From Emiliania huxleyi CCMP1516 (lineage: Eukaryota; Haptophyta; Isochrysidales; Noelaerhabdaceae): a stretch of DNA of 64,000 nt. This document shows, piece by piece, positions 21,801 to 28,446 of this stretch. The first letter of the stretch is position 1; every line of letters begins with the position of its first letter. The translations under genes and the position numbers were made by a program. The stretch is from the NCBI RefSeq assembly GCF_000372725.1, contig NW_005198167.1, positions 37,697-101,696 of the forward strand. The letters run 5' to 3'. The notes under the pieces are model-generated. The model was not told the origin of the DNA. It worked only from the letters and a program-made list of their open reading frames with translations, and made no database searches.

Positions 21801-23318
21801 GGACGCGTTTTACGAGCCGCTCAACGGGATCATGCGCGGGCCCGACGAGTTCGCGCAGGGCGTGCTGCGCGGCGGCAGCTCGCCGGAGCTGCGAACGGCG
21901 TCTCTTCACACCTGCAGCCGTGAACAGGCGTGCTGCGCGGCGGCAGCTCGCTCGCCAACAACCTGACCTACGGGCTCTCGGACTCGGTCGGGAAGTTCAC
22001 CGGCACGCTGGGCAAGGGGCTCGCAGAGCTGTCGATGGAGCGAGACGCGACAGGGAGGGCCTCTGCACGGCGTGCGCGTCACCGCCCTCCCGCTCTTCCC
22101 GTGTAGGACCGAGACTATCTCGACCGGAGGGCGTCGTCGGCGCAGGCGCCGAGATCGCCCGAGATCGCCCGAGATCGCCCGAGATCGCCCCGAGATCGCC
22201 CCGGGATCGCCCCGGGATCGCCCCGGGATCGCCCCGGGGCGACGCCCCAAGCTCACCCGAGCCTCGGCGGCCTCGTCCGCCTGGCCCGCAGGTGCAGCAG
22301 CAGGAGGGCCCGCGCAACATCGGGGAGGGGCTGCTGCAGACGGCCGAGTCTGTCTCTGGCGGGCTGCGCCAGCGCGCGGCGACTGCGAAGACGGGCGGGC
22401 GCGCCGAGAGATCGCGAGGGCTGTGTGAGCAGGCGGGCTGCTCAAGGGCGTGGCGGGCGTGATCCAGAAGCCGCTGCAGGGCGCGCAGAGAGGCGGCCTC
22501 TCGCCGGAGCTGTGAGCAGCGTCTCTCCACACCTGCAGCTGTGAACAGGCGCGCAGAGAGGCGGCTTCGGGGGCTTTTTCAAGGGCGTGGCGCAGGGCGC
22601 CGTCGGGCTCGTCGTCAAGCCGGCGGTCGGAGTCGCGGACGGCATCACCGCCGCCGCCGAGGGCCTCAAGAGCCAGACGACGGTGCTGCGCGGCCTGACT
22701 CGCCGCCGCCGCCAGCCGCGCACGTTTGGGCTGTGGGGCGAGCTGCGCCTCCTCTTCTCGGGCGCCTAGGAACCTTCTAGGAACCTGTAGGAACCTGCTA
22801 GGCGAGCTGCGCCTCTTCTCAAACGCCGACGCGCGCATCCAGCGCGCCCTGTACGACGCGGTGACGGGGCGCGGCGTCCGCTCCCTCGCGTCGGGGCGCT
22901 TCTGCAGCCAGGCGCCGCGGGCGCGCAAGGGTGTGCGGCGGCGCCGCCGCCTCTTCACGCTGCGGCTGTGAGGTAGGTGCCTTGCGCGAGCCCGCCGCAG
23001 GCGGAGATCTCGCTCGTCGTCACGACAGGGCACGCCATCCTGCTCTCGGTCAGCGGGGAGGGCGGCGCGGGCAGCAGCAGCAGTGGGGGCGGAGGAGGAG
23101 GCGCCCCCGCGACCGCGCTCGTCTGGTCGGAGCCGCTCAGCCAGATTGCCGTGTGGGAGTGCGTGGAGCGGTCCCATGAGCTGGCGCTGCATTTGCGGTC
23201 GGGCGAGGTGCGGCGCGCGCGCTTCCCGTCGGCGGCGGCGCGCGCGAAGGCGGTGCGCCTCATCGAGCAGGCGGTCAAGCTGGACGAGTCGAGCACCAGT
23301 CGGGCGCCGCGGCGCTGA
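7649..23318 (+). CDS. VPS13: VPS13-family bridge-like lipid transfer protein, multi-exon
   Basis: Start ATG at 7649: MFESIALSVLERVLGQY joins across a GT-AG intron (7698-7758) to VEDIDRNSLKVAVWKG, the classic chorein N-terminus. Later landmarks in order: PKAATTVSLSALEVRLAEQQ (about 8817-8875), LHNPRLVAWEPLWEPW (about 14825-14870), SHR-BD-type VSNCTGLPLLL near 17370, FHWQDEPGLARLLSV near 19135-19180, LRWLNLQPLRLHLS (about 21392), GNPRGLFQHLATGVTDAFYEP (about 21760-21822), LLKGVAGVIQKPLQGA near 22440, GLVVKPAVGVADG (about 22610) and a C-terminal PH-like RTFGLWGE...DARIQRALYD. VPS13 proteins form a groove that moves phospholipids between organelles at contact sites. By reading frame I placed 29 introns; 19 begin GC and 10 begin GT, all ending AG. 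Most carry duplicated exon sequence at both ends (see separate entries). A poly-Gly run is coded at about 8508-8590. Some small exons between 13520 and 14520 and between 17600 and 18600 are unresolved. It looks intact. Confidence 0.9.
8649..8771 (+). repeat. Introner-like intron, family B (11-bp ctgcacctcgg units)
   Basis: GT-AG, 123 nt, a multiple of three and without a stop, so it hides inside an open frame. The exon sequence tgcaggtggtg...ctgcaccgca occurs at both ends (8644 and 8767). Its removal joins SASVQ to VVLHRSRQEALL. Confidence 0.75.
9629..9702 (+). repeat. Introner-like intron, family A (10-bp cccgagatga-type units)
   Basis: GC-AG, 74 nt. The exon sequence gcacgccgccagcct is present at 9629 and again at 9703. 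Splicing gives RLSMHAASLYAGTLVEG in frame. Confidence 0.8.
10367..10576 (+). repeat. Introner-like intron, family B, first of a stacked pair
   Basis: GC-AG, 210 nt, made of 11-bp ctgcacctcgg / ctgcctctcgg units. The target sequence (ggtcctcctctcgccgag and variants) appears at 10366, 10577 and 10646, so this intron and the next were inserted into the same site. Confidence 0.75.
10577..10645 (+). repeat. Introner-like intron, family D, second of a stacked pair
   Basis: GT-AG, 69 nt; core 10606-10646 reads ctgtgaacggcgtctcttca then a second ctgtgaacagg. It contains the GTGAA/TTCAC hairpin. Splicing from 10366 to 10646 gives SSIQVILSPSKASLRA. Confidence 0.75.
10856..10927 (+). repeat. Intron with duplicated flank, unassigned family
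   Basis: GC-AG, 72 nt and stop-free. The flank gctccctctccgaggcg (10928) is matched by gctctccctctccgaagcg at 10856. Splicing gives VVVSGSLSEASSQSLHL. Confidence 0.65.
13233..13293 (+). repeat. Introner-like intron, diverged family D
   Basis: GC-AG, 61 nt. The core gtgtgaacaacttcac keeps the GTGAA/TTCAC hairpin. The flanks are a diverged pair (gcacgcacgcgg against gcgtgcacatcacg). Splicing gives VCGARGVHITYAAS. Confidence 0.65.
13803..13868 (+). repeat. Introner-like intron, family D (tandem pair 13763-13868)
   Basis: GT-AG, 66 nt. The flank gtcttcctccctc is repeated exactly at 13803 and 13869. A second family D core (13763-13802) sits directly upstream, so two elements are in tandem. Confidence 0.75.
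14736..14808 (+). repeat. Introner-like intron, family D
   Basis: GT-AG, 73 nt, core from 14771 (gtgaacggcgtctcttcac). Only a short flank is repeated (gtgcgc). Splicing joins VACSA to CAQMHLHNPRLVAWEP. Confidence 0.7.
15454..15662 (+). repeat. Introner-like intron, family B (about 17 units of 11 bp)
   Basis: GC-AG, 209 nt of ctgcacctcgg / ctgcatctcgg units. The flank ctgcaggctccgctg (15449) is mirrored by ctgcaggttccggtg (15658). Splicing gives HPLQVPVDRVGQQALPL. Confidence 0.75.
15757..15850. repeat. (CT)n and (CA)n microsatellite in a VPS13 intron
   Basis: An uninterrupted (CT)n run up to about 15807 is followed by cacacgcacacacac. It lies between VPS13 exons ending near 15740 and resuming near 15860. 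Confidence 0.8.
16613..16686 (+). repeat. Introner-like intron, family C (11-bp aggaaccttct units)
   Basis: GC-AG, 74 nt. A 22-bp exon block is identical at 16613-16634 and 16687-16708. Splicing gives GRHGAAWHCVLVHDGRR. Confidence 0.85.
17014..17085 (+). repeat. Introner-like intron, family A (agagcccccg units)
   Basis: GC-AG, 72 nt. A 25-bp block is repeated at 17014-17038 and 17086-17110 with two differences. Splicing gives VLVAAPHTALEGVLCEE. Confidence 0.8.
17172..17239 (+). repeat. Introner-like intron, family C
   Basis: GT-AG, 68 nt. A 27-bp block is repeated at 17172-17198 and 17240-17266 with one difference. Splicing gives LSIGYERLHGCVHALSL. Confidence 0.85.
18060..18310 (+). repeat. 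10-bp tandem array (atgcgccgac/g) in a VPS13 intron
   Basis: About 24 near-perfect 10-bp units. It has no spacers or leader and is not a CRISPR array. It falls in a VPS13 intron whose acceptor is probably the cag at 18390-18392. Confidence 0.8.
18682..18749 (+). repeat. Introner-like intron, family C
   Basis: GC-AG, 68 nt. A 24-bp block at 18682-18705 recurs at 18750-18773 with two differences. Confidence 0.8.
18994..19121 (+). repeat. Two stacked introner-like introns, family C
   Basis: A 32-bp exon block occurs three times (18994-19025, 19059-19090, 19122-19153), separated by two family C inserts. Each unit is a GC-AG intron (65 and 63 nt), or both can be removed as one. Either way the frame reads RAPFHWQDEPGLARLL. 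Confidence 0.85.
19664..19742 (+). repeat. Introner-like intron (10-bp tctcggcgtg units)
   Basis: GC-AG, 79 nt. The flank gagcaggcggtcgccg (19658) is repeated as gagcaggtggtcgccg (19737). Confidence 0.8.
20163..20330 (+). repeat. Composite intron with two overlapping target duplications
   Basis: GT-AG, 168 nt. The upstream exon end (gggggatgcggcggagcgag) is repeated inside at about 20215, and the downstream exon start (cctccgccacgcc-tcgcg) is repeated inside at about 20240. This is what two successive insertions at one site would leave. Confidence 0.75.
20919..21196 (+). repeat. Introner-like intron, family A (gcgagacggc units)
   Basis: GT-AG, 278 nt, mostly 10-bp gcgagacggc / gcgagatggc units. 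Splicing gives RRIGAAQVLYYETVSLRL, a good VPS13 match. Confidence 0.75.
21450..21523 (+). repeat. Intron with short duplicated flank
   Basis: GC-AG, 74 nt. gcgggcg occurs at both ends, followed by a diverged gaggccgtgc / gaggcggtgc pair. Splicing gives CRSVAGGRGFEAVLENA. Confidence 0.65.
21860..21927 (+). repeat. Introner-like intron, family D
   Basis: GC-AG, 68 nt. A 23-bp exon block is identical at 21860-21882 and 21928-21950. The core is gcgaacggcgtctcttcac. Confidence 0.85.
22146..22291 (+). repeat. Introner-like intron, family A (gagatcgccc units)
   Basis: GC-AG, 146 nt, about eight 10-11-bp units. Splicing joins RRASSAQ to VQQQEGPRNIGEG. Confidence 0.75.
22395..22432 (+). repeat. Very short 38-nt intron with family D tail
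   Basis: GC-AG. gcgggc is present at both ends, and ctgtgtgagcagg is the family D 3' motif. Splicing gives TGGLLKGVAGVIQKPL. Confidence 0.6.
22481..22548 (+). repeat. Introner-like intron, family D
   Basis: GC-AG, 68 nt. gcgcgcagagaggcggc is identical at 22481 and 22549. Splicing gives PLQGAQRGGFGGFFKG. Confidence 0.85.
22738..22801 (+). repeat. Introner-like intron, family C
   Basis: GC-AG, 64 nt. gcgagctgcgcctc is repeated at 22738 and 22802, and the copies differ by 3 bp further on. Splicing gives FGLWGELRLFSNADARI. Confidence 0.8.
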
Positions 23319-23572
23319 CGCGGCTGCTGCTGCGTGTCGGGAACCAGCAGGTACACTGGCGGGCCCCACATGGTAAGGTAAGGTAAGGTAAGGTAAACTT
23401 CTCCACACACACGAGGTGGTGGGGCAAGGGGGGGGCAACCCTCGCGTCTCCACGTCCCACATGGTACTGTGGGATCGGATCGATCTTTGTACTGTAAGAG
23501 GCCGACACCCCCACCCGGAAGGCAAAACTGTGAAGCCGTAATTTCATACTGGGGCGAAAAAAGGATTACGGG
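23319..23572. other. VPS13 3' flank with (GGTAA)n
   Basis: No gene. Five tandem ggtaa units lie at about 23371-23396. A small microsatellite is all that can be supported. Confidence 0.6.
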
Positions 23573-24298
23573 GTGTGGACCCTAATTAAATGGAAGGGCG
23601 CGACAAAACGGACATGGGAGCGCCACCGGACCATCGCGGCGATGGGGGGCGCGAAGCTAGAGGCGCTCAGGGAGGCGCAAGACACAAAATTAATACCGTT
23701 CAGCACCCGCGACCGCATCGAACGAGCGGCAACGAGAGGAGAGGCTGGTATGCGAGCAATGCTAACCGCAATCGACACCTGGGCGGACACGGCGGGGGCG
23801 CAGAGACCAAACGACGACACGCTGACCAGGATGTGGTCCACAATAAAACGACACGTCGAGGTTGCCTCCCACAGTGACGAGGCAGGACAACGCCAAGACA
23901 ACATCAAAGAGAGCACGCGCAACGAGACCGAACGCGACAGACATAGCTCGGCGCTACCCTTCAGAACATTATACCTAGGCAAGGAGCCGAGCACAGAGAG
24001 CGACGCAGCAGATAGCGATGCACAGAAGGAAAAGACGAAAAAGACGATGGCCCTGACGGGGGGAGGCGACGAGTGGAGAGTAGCCGCCGATGGAGAGGCG
24101 ACGATCGGCGGGGACGCATGGTGGGGGAGTGACGAACCGGACACGCTCGGACATGGGCAAGAGATAGACGACCTAGTGGGTGGCGGGGAGTGGAGGCGAG
24201 GTGCGCCGCAAGCGGTACTCGACAACGTCGCGATCGAGGAGGAGATCGGAGGGGCGGTACATGCACAGCGGACGGTACGGGCCGTGCAGCGGTCATAG
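23573..24298 (+). CDS. Orphan ORF, possibly from a retroelement
   Basis: A 241-codon frame in DNA richer in A than its neighbours, with many Arg/Lys/Thr/Asp residues. The start, LIKWKGATKRTWERHRTI, loosely resembles the WKG..TWE core of chromodomains found at integrase C-termini of some LTR elements. The rest is unrecognised. The frame ends inside a sequence repeated near 47753. It may be an old mobile-element fragment; the assignment is weak. Confidence 0.35.
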   Translation: MWTLIKWKGATKRTWERHRTIAAMGGAKLEALREAQDTKLIPFSTRDRIERAATRGEAGMRAMLTAIDTWADTAGAQRPNDDTLTRMWSTIKRHVEVASHSDEAGQRQDNIKESTRNETERDRHSSALPFRTLYLGKEPSTESDAADSDAQKEKTKKTMALTGGGDEWRVAADGEATIGGDAWWGSDEPDTLGHGQEIDDLVGGGEWRRGAPQAVLDNVAIEEEIGGAVHAQRTVRAVQRS

Positions 24299-24358
24299 CG
24301 GCGAGGCGCGGGACCGTCTGTGGCGAGGTGGGTCGCGTCCCCGGATTTCCTCAACTCA
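24292..24358. repeat. Dispersed repeat, copy 1
   Basis: About 65 bp starting gtcatagcggcgaggcgcgg, nearly identical to 47753-47819 in the same orientation. In both places it follows a short orphan frame. Confidence 0.8.
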
Positions 24359-24811
24359 CGGTCCGCTCCCTCTACGCGGATTTACTCCGTGGCTCGGGTT
24401 ACACCAATCCTCGCTACCCAACGCGGCCAAAGGATATCCACCTCGAGAACCTCGAGAACCTCGAGAACCTGGAGAGTTGGGCTCGGCCAGGTTTTCCGGA
24501 AAACAAAAAGGAAAACAGAGAGAGGGTCCCCAGCAGCAGCACTTTGCGTTTCCGGAAATTTCCAGGGAAAGAAAACAGAGGGTGTTTGGTGCTCCATTCT
24601 GGAAACTCGCGAGTTTCCCTGAGTCTGAGAGCTGGTCTGGGGCAAAATCTGAGGCAAAATTGAGGAAATCGACAAAATACCATGCAAACCTGGCCGAGAA
24701 CTACCTCGAGAGGAGAGGGCCCAAGAGACCTCGAGAGCATCACATCGCCGCCCCGCCGCCTCCTCGACCTCCCTAGAGTGCCGCCCTTGACTCTCAAGAG
24801 CTCCTCCGCCA
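24359..24811. other. Upstream region of the Trm1 gene
   Basis: No gene recognised. It has four tandem cctcgagaa units near 24440-24472 and then about 230 bp of A-rich sequence with paired ggaaaac / gttttcc and ggaaatttcc motifs, unusual against the GC-rich background. It could hold the promoter, but nothing specific can be named. Confidence 0.4.
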
Positions 24812-26179
24812 ATGGTCGCTCCTGCGTCCGCCGCCGCCGGCCGAGGAGCCGCGCTGCCGCTGGCGGGCCGGCGCCGCTCCCGATCAGTCGCCTGTGCCGA
24901 AGAGTGCCGCGAGCGCTCCGTCTCGTTTCGGCTGCAGCAGGGCGGCGGCGCGCCTCTCTTCTACCGGCCTGCCTCGCGGATCATCCGCGACCTCGGCGTG
25001 CTCGCCCTCGCGGCGCACGGCCGGCAGCACCAGCGCGCGCCTCGCGTCCTCGACGCCATGTCCGGCTCCGGCGTGCGGGCTCTCCGCTACTCTCACGAGG
25101 CAAACGCGAGCTTTGTGCACGCGAACGAGCGCATGTTCGGAGAGCACCCGCTCCGCGCCAACCTCGAGCCGCTCCTCTCGGCCGGCCGCGCACGCGTCAC
25201 CGCCGACGACGCCGTCGACGTCTACATGCGCTCGCGGCTGGACGGGTCGCTGTACGACCTTGTGGACGCCGACGCGTTTGGCACGGGCCAGCCGCACGCC
25301 GCAGAGGCGTGGTGGGCGTGCAGGACGGGCGGCCTCGTCTACCTGTGCGCCACTGACTCGCTGACCACCAGCGGCAGCAACCCGCACCAGGCAGCAGCCG
25401 GGTACGCCGCTGTCACGCACAAGTTCCCTGGCTGCAACGAGGCGGGCCTGCGGCTGCTCGTCGGCACGGCGGCGCGTGAGGCGGCGGCGAGGCACCTCAC
25501 CGCTTCGCCCGTCTTCAGCTTCTTCCACCGCCCCTCCTCCACGTTCCGCGTGATGATGCGGCTCGACGCGGCGAAGCGGCCGCCCGCCTCGGCCTTCGCG
25601 GCGCTCTCGCACGTCGCTCGCTGCCCGAGTTGCGGCGAGGTGTGGCGTGTGCCCTCGACGCGGCTTGGGGACGCCGCCTCTCTCGCGCCGCCGTGCAGCT
25701 GCTGCTCAGAGAGGGGCGAGGCGCCGAGGGAGGCGCCGCAGGTCTTGGGGAGTGGCGTGTGGGCGAGGGCGGCTGCGCAATTGCTGGTCTGCACTACTCA
25801 CTCCCTCGGTCGCACCGCCCAGGTGATGGGCCCGATGTGGGTCGGGCCGATGCACGACGCCGAATTCGTGGCGGGGATGCGAGGCGACGCGGCGGCACGC
25901 GGCTGGAGCGAGCCGGACCGGCTGCTCGGCTCCTTCCTGGAGGAGGCGGAGGCGGAGGCGAAAGGCGCCCTCCTCTTCTACCACCTCGGGGAGGTGCAGC
26001 GCGCGCTCGCCAAGCGGGGTCTGCGCCAGCCGCCGCTCGCCGCGCTGCTGCCGCTGCTGCGCGGCGCCGGCTTTGGGGCCGCGCAGGCGCACAGCGAGAC
26101 GAAGTCCCTCAAGACGAGCGCAACGCTCGACGAGGTTGTGCGCGTCGTGTCCGAAGCCAAACACCGCGCCGGCGTATAG
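24812..26179 (+). CDS. TRMT1: tRNA (guanine-N2-)-dimethyltransferase, Trm1 family
   Basis: Methylates G26 of tRNA using S-adenosylmethionine. The SAM-binding motif I is DAMSGSGVRALRY (residues about 81-93). The catalytic DxDP(F/Y)G motif appears as DADAFG (about 152-157), with Ala in place of the usual Pro. Then come TDSLTTSGSNPHQAAAGY, CNEAGLRLLVG and a CPSCG...CSCC zinc-binding pair. A GPMWVGPMHD segment matches the family C-terminal domain. Between VLGSG and VMGPMW lies a stop-free 66-nt GT-AG stretch (25757-25822) that is probably an intron, because other Trm1 proteins lack an insert there. The Ala/Arg-rich N-terminus (about 30 residues) could be an organelle-targeting sequence. About 455 residues unspliced, somewhat short for the eukaryotic family. 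Confidence 0.85.
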   Translation: MVAPASAAAGRGAALPLAGRRRSRSVACAEECRERSVSFRLQQGGGAPLFYRPASRIIRDLGVLALAAHGRQHQRAPRVLDAMSGSGVRALRYSHEANASFVHANERMFGEHPLRANLEPLLSAGRARVTADDAVDVYMRSRLDGSLYDLVDADAFGTGQPHAAEAWWACRTGGLVYLCATDSLTTSGSNPHQAAAGYAAVTHKFPGCNEAGLRLLVGTAAREAAARHLTASPVFSFFHRPSSTFRVMMRLDAAKRPPASAFAALSHVARCPSCGEVWRVPSTRLGDAASLAPPCSCCSERGEAPREAPQVLGSGVWARAAAQLLVCTTHSLGRTAQVMGPMWVGPMHDAEFVAGMRGDAAARGWSEPDRLLGSFLEEAEAEAKGALLFYHLGEVQRALAKRGLRQPPLAALLPLLRGAGFGAAQAHSETKSLKTSATLDEVVRVVSEAKHRAGV

Positions 26180-26437
26180 ATAGCTCGTCTTTTCTTAAAG
26201 TTTTATTCGTGGGCACAGACCACAGTCACAACCGACGGGCTCTAATGCGGTATGGCTCTCAGACTGGAGTCTGGACTCCTCCCGCGTTGGTCCCGCGATG
26301 CCTTAGTCACTAGCTTCGGTCTGATCAAGGTCGGAACAGGTCAGAGTCCTACCTCTTTCTTGCCACCCGCCCCCACCCCCCCCCCCCCCACCCCAGGTGC
26401 GTGTTTGGCCTCCCCCCACTTCAGCGCGCCCGCGCCG

Positions 26438-27580
26438 ATGGCCTCCCACCGCATCGGCGCGCGCGTCGCGGGCCTCTCACCAGAACAGCTGTGCGCCATC
26501 ATCGAGGCGCAGGCGGGCGCGAGCGCCGCCGCGCTGCGCGTGGCGGAGGAGCACGCCGCACGGCTCGTGGAGCAGCCCGAGTGGGTGCTCTCCGAGGTCC
26601 TCCTCTCGCCGGACCTCGCCCCGCACATCCTCGCCCAGCTGCCGACCAAGGATCACGCCGTCAAGGGGACGTGCCGCGCGTGGCGCCGCGGCTGGAAGGA
26701 GACGCTGAAGAAGCGCGAGAGGCCGCGCATGCTCGTGATTGGCGGCCACGACAGCGACGGCGAGCTTGTCAACTCGCTGGAGCGGTACGACCCGTCCACG
26801 AATGAGTGGGAGGAGGAGGCTGTGGCGCCGATGCCAACGACACGAAAGTATTTCGGCACGGCGATGCTCGATGGCAAGCTCTACGCGGCGGGCGGCAGGA
26901 ATGAGGCTGGTGATGCAACTTCCAACGCGGTGGAGCGGTACGACTTTGCTACGAATGCATGGGAGGCGGTGGCGCCGATGGCGACACCACGCGACAATCA
27001 CGCCGTGGCGGTGCTCGACGGCAAGCTGTACGCTGTGGGCGGCTTCTGCAACGGAGAGGGCGTCCTCACCGCGGTCGAGCGGTACGATCCGGCGGCCAAT
27101 GCGTGGGAGGCGGTGGCGCAGATGAACACACTGAGGACGACCCTCGCCGTGACGGTGCTCGACGGCAAGCTGTACGCGGTGGCCGGCTGCAACAACTTCA
27201 ACCTCAGCTCGGTCGAGCGGTACGATCCCGCGACGAACGCGTGGGAGGCGGTGGCGCCGATGGCGGCGGCGCGGAGTGACCATGGCGTGGCGGTGCTCGA
27301 CGGCAAGCTGTACGCTGTGGGCGGGTACAACCTCGGCAGCCTCAGCTCGGTGGAGCGGTACGATCCGGCGACGAACGCGTGGGACCCGGTGGCGTCGATG
27401 GCGAGTATGCGGGAAGGTCACGCCGTGGCGGTGCTCGAGGGCAAGCTGTACGCTGTGGGTGGCTTCGAACACGACGACGACCTCAGCTCGGTGGAGCGGT
27501 ACGACCCTGCGTTGGATGCGTGGGAGGCGGTGGCGCCGATGGCGACGGCTCGGTACCTTCCTCTCGCTGCCTTGATGTAG
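26438..27580 (+). CDS. F-box-like/Kelch-repeat protein 1
   Basis: Start chosen at ATG 26438 (MASHRIGARVAGLSPEQL), because this segment is shared with the paralogs; the frame itself is open from 26252. An F-box-like segment (VLLSPDLAPHILAQLPT...CRAWRRGWKETL) is followed by RPRMLVIGG and six Kelch repeats of about 48 residues with DGKLYAVGG and SVERYDPATNAWEAVAPM signatures. Such proteins usually serve as substrate receptors of SCF ubiquitin ligases, the Kelch propeller binding the target. Two paralogs lie at 44026-45135 and 47956-49128. No intron is needed. Confidence 0.85.
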   Translation: MASHRIGARVAGLSPEQLCAIIEAQAGASAAALRVAEEHAARLVEQPEWVLSEVLLSPDLAPHILAQLPTKDHAVKGTCRAWRRGWKETLKKRERPRMLVIGGHDSDGELVNSLERYDPSTNEWEEEAVAPMPTTRKYFGTAMLDGKLYAAGGRNEAGDATSNAVERYDFATNAWEAVAPMATPRDNHAVAVLDGKLYAVGGFCNGEGVLTAVERYDPAANAWEAVAQMNTLRTTLAVTVLDGKLYAVAGCNNFNLSSVERYDPATNAWEAVAPMAAARSDHGVAVLDGKLYAVGGYNLGSLSSVERYDPATNAWDPVASMASMREGHAVAVLEGKLYAVGGFEHDDDLSSVERYDPALDAWEAVAPMATARYLPLAALM

Positions 27581-28446
27581 CGCCGGCCATGGCACTGCCG
27601 TGCTTGAAGACGTCGATTGAAACAGCAGACCTTTTGCTCGCGCAGTAGGGTCAGTAGCCGCGGACCTCTCGGATGGCCGTGGCCCCGATAGACTGAGAGG
27701 TGTGTGCGCGCGCGCGTACGTGGCAAAAGTTTCCTTTCCGCTTTGTAACTATCACTTGCCTCAGCGACGACACCAGCGGCGCACAGAGGCAGCAGAACGT
27801 TGCCCCAAACTAAAAAAACCAAAAAAATGTAAGAACATAGATGCAAACTTAGTGCTTAGAGAGGCAACGCCTGGGCCTTAGCCCTTACGTTTACTTACCT
27901 GGGCTTCTAGGGGGGGGCGGGCAGGGTTTGCCCCCCGAAAGGGCCCCGGGAAACCTCGAGAATTTAAGAATCTCACGATCTTGTGCTCTGTACTTGCGAC
28001 CGCTCGGCGCACGGACCTCCACCAGCCCTTGTGACGGAGCGGGCAGGGCACGGCACACCGTGGAGCGCCTCCGCCGCTGCCGTCGTGGCGCTGCCCAATG
28101 CGGGCTGAGGGGAGCCGACGGGGGTGGAACCAGCACCAGCCCGCCCCCGGGCTTCCAACTCAAGTGCGGTCGGCTCCGCCGCCGTGCCCTCAGCCTCCGT
28201 CCCCTCAGCCACCCCTGCAGCGACGCGGCTGACTGCGAGCTCGGCCGCCGTGCACTCTCTTGGGGCCCCGAGCGCCGCCGGCGGCGTGGGGACGGATCCC
28301 GCCCAAAACGGCGTCAAGTTGAAGCACCACGCCGCCTAAGGCGTTGAGGATGGGCGGTGGGGAGCTATGTATGGGACGCACGGGTGGAGGCGGCGAAGGC
28401 GGTGGGAGATGACTTTGCAGAGGAGGCTGCCGCTACACTAGCGCCG
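27581..28446. other. Intergenic, no gene supported
   Basis: Between two convergent genes. Open frames on both strands (for example 27928-28347) are Ala/Pro/Arg-rich shadows without domains. A G/C-run block lies at 27910-27950. Confidence 0.4.

Noticed and set aside
28124-28347. Ala/Ser/Pro-rich plus frame
   Set aside because: No homology, no start context and overlapping open frames on the other strand.
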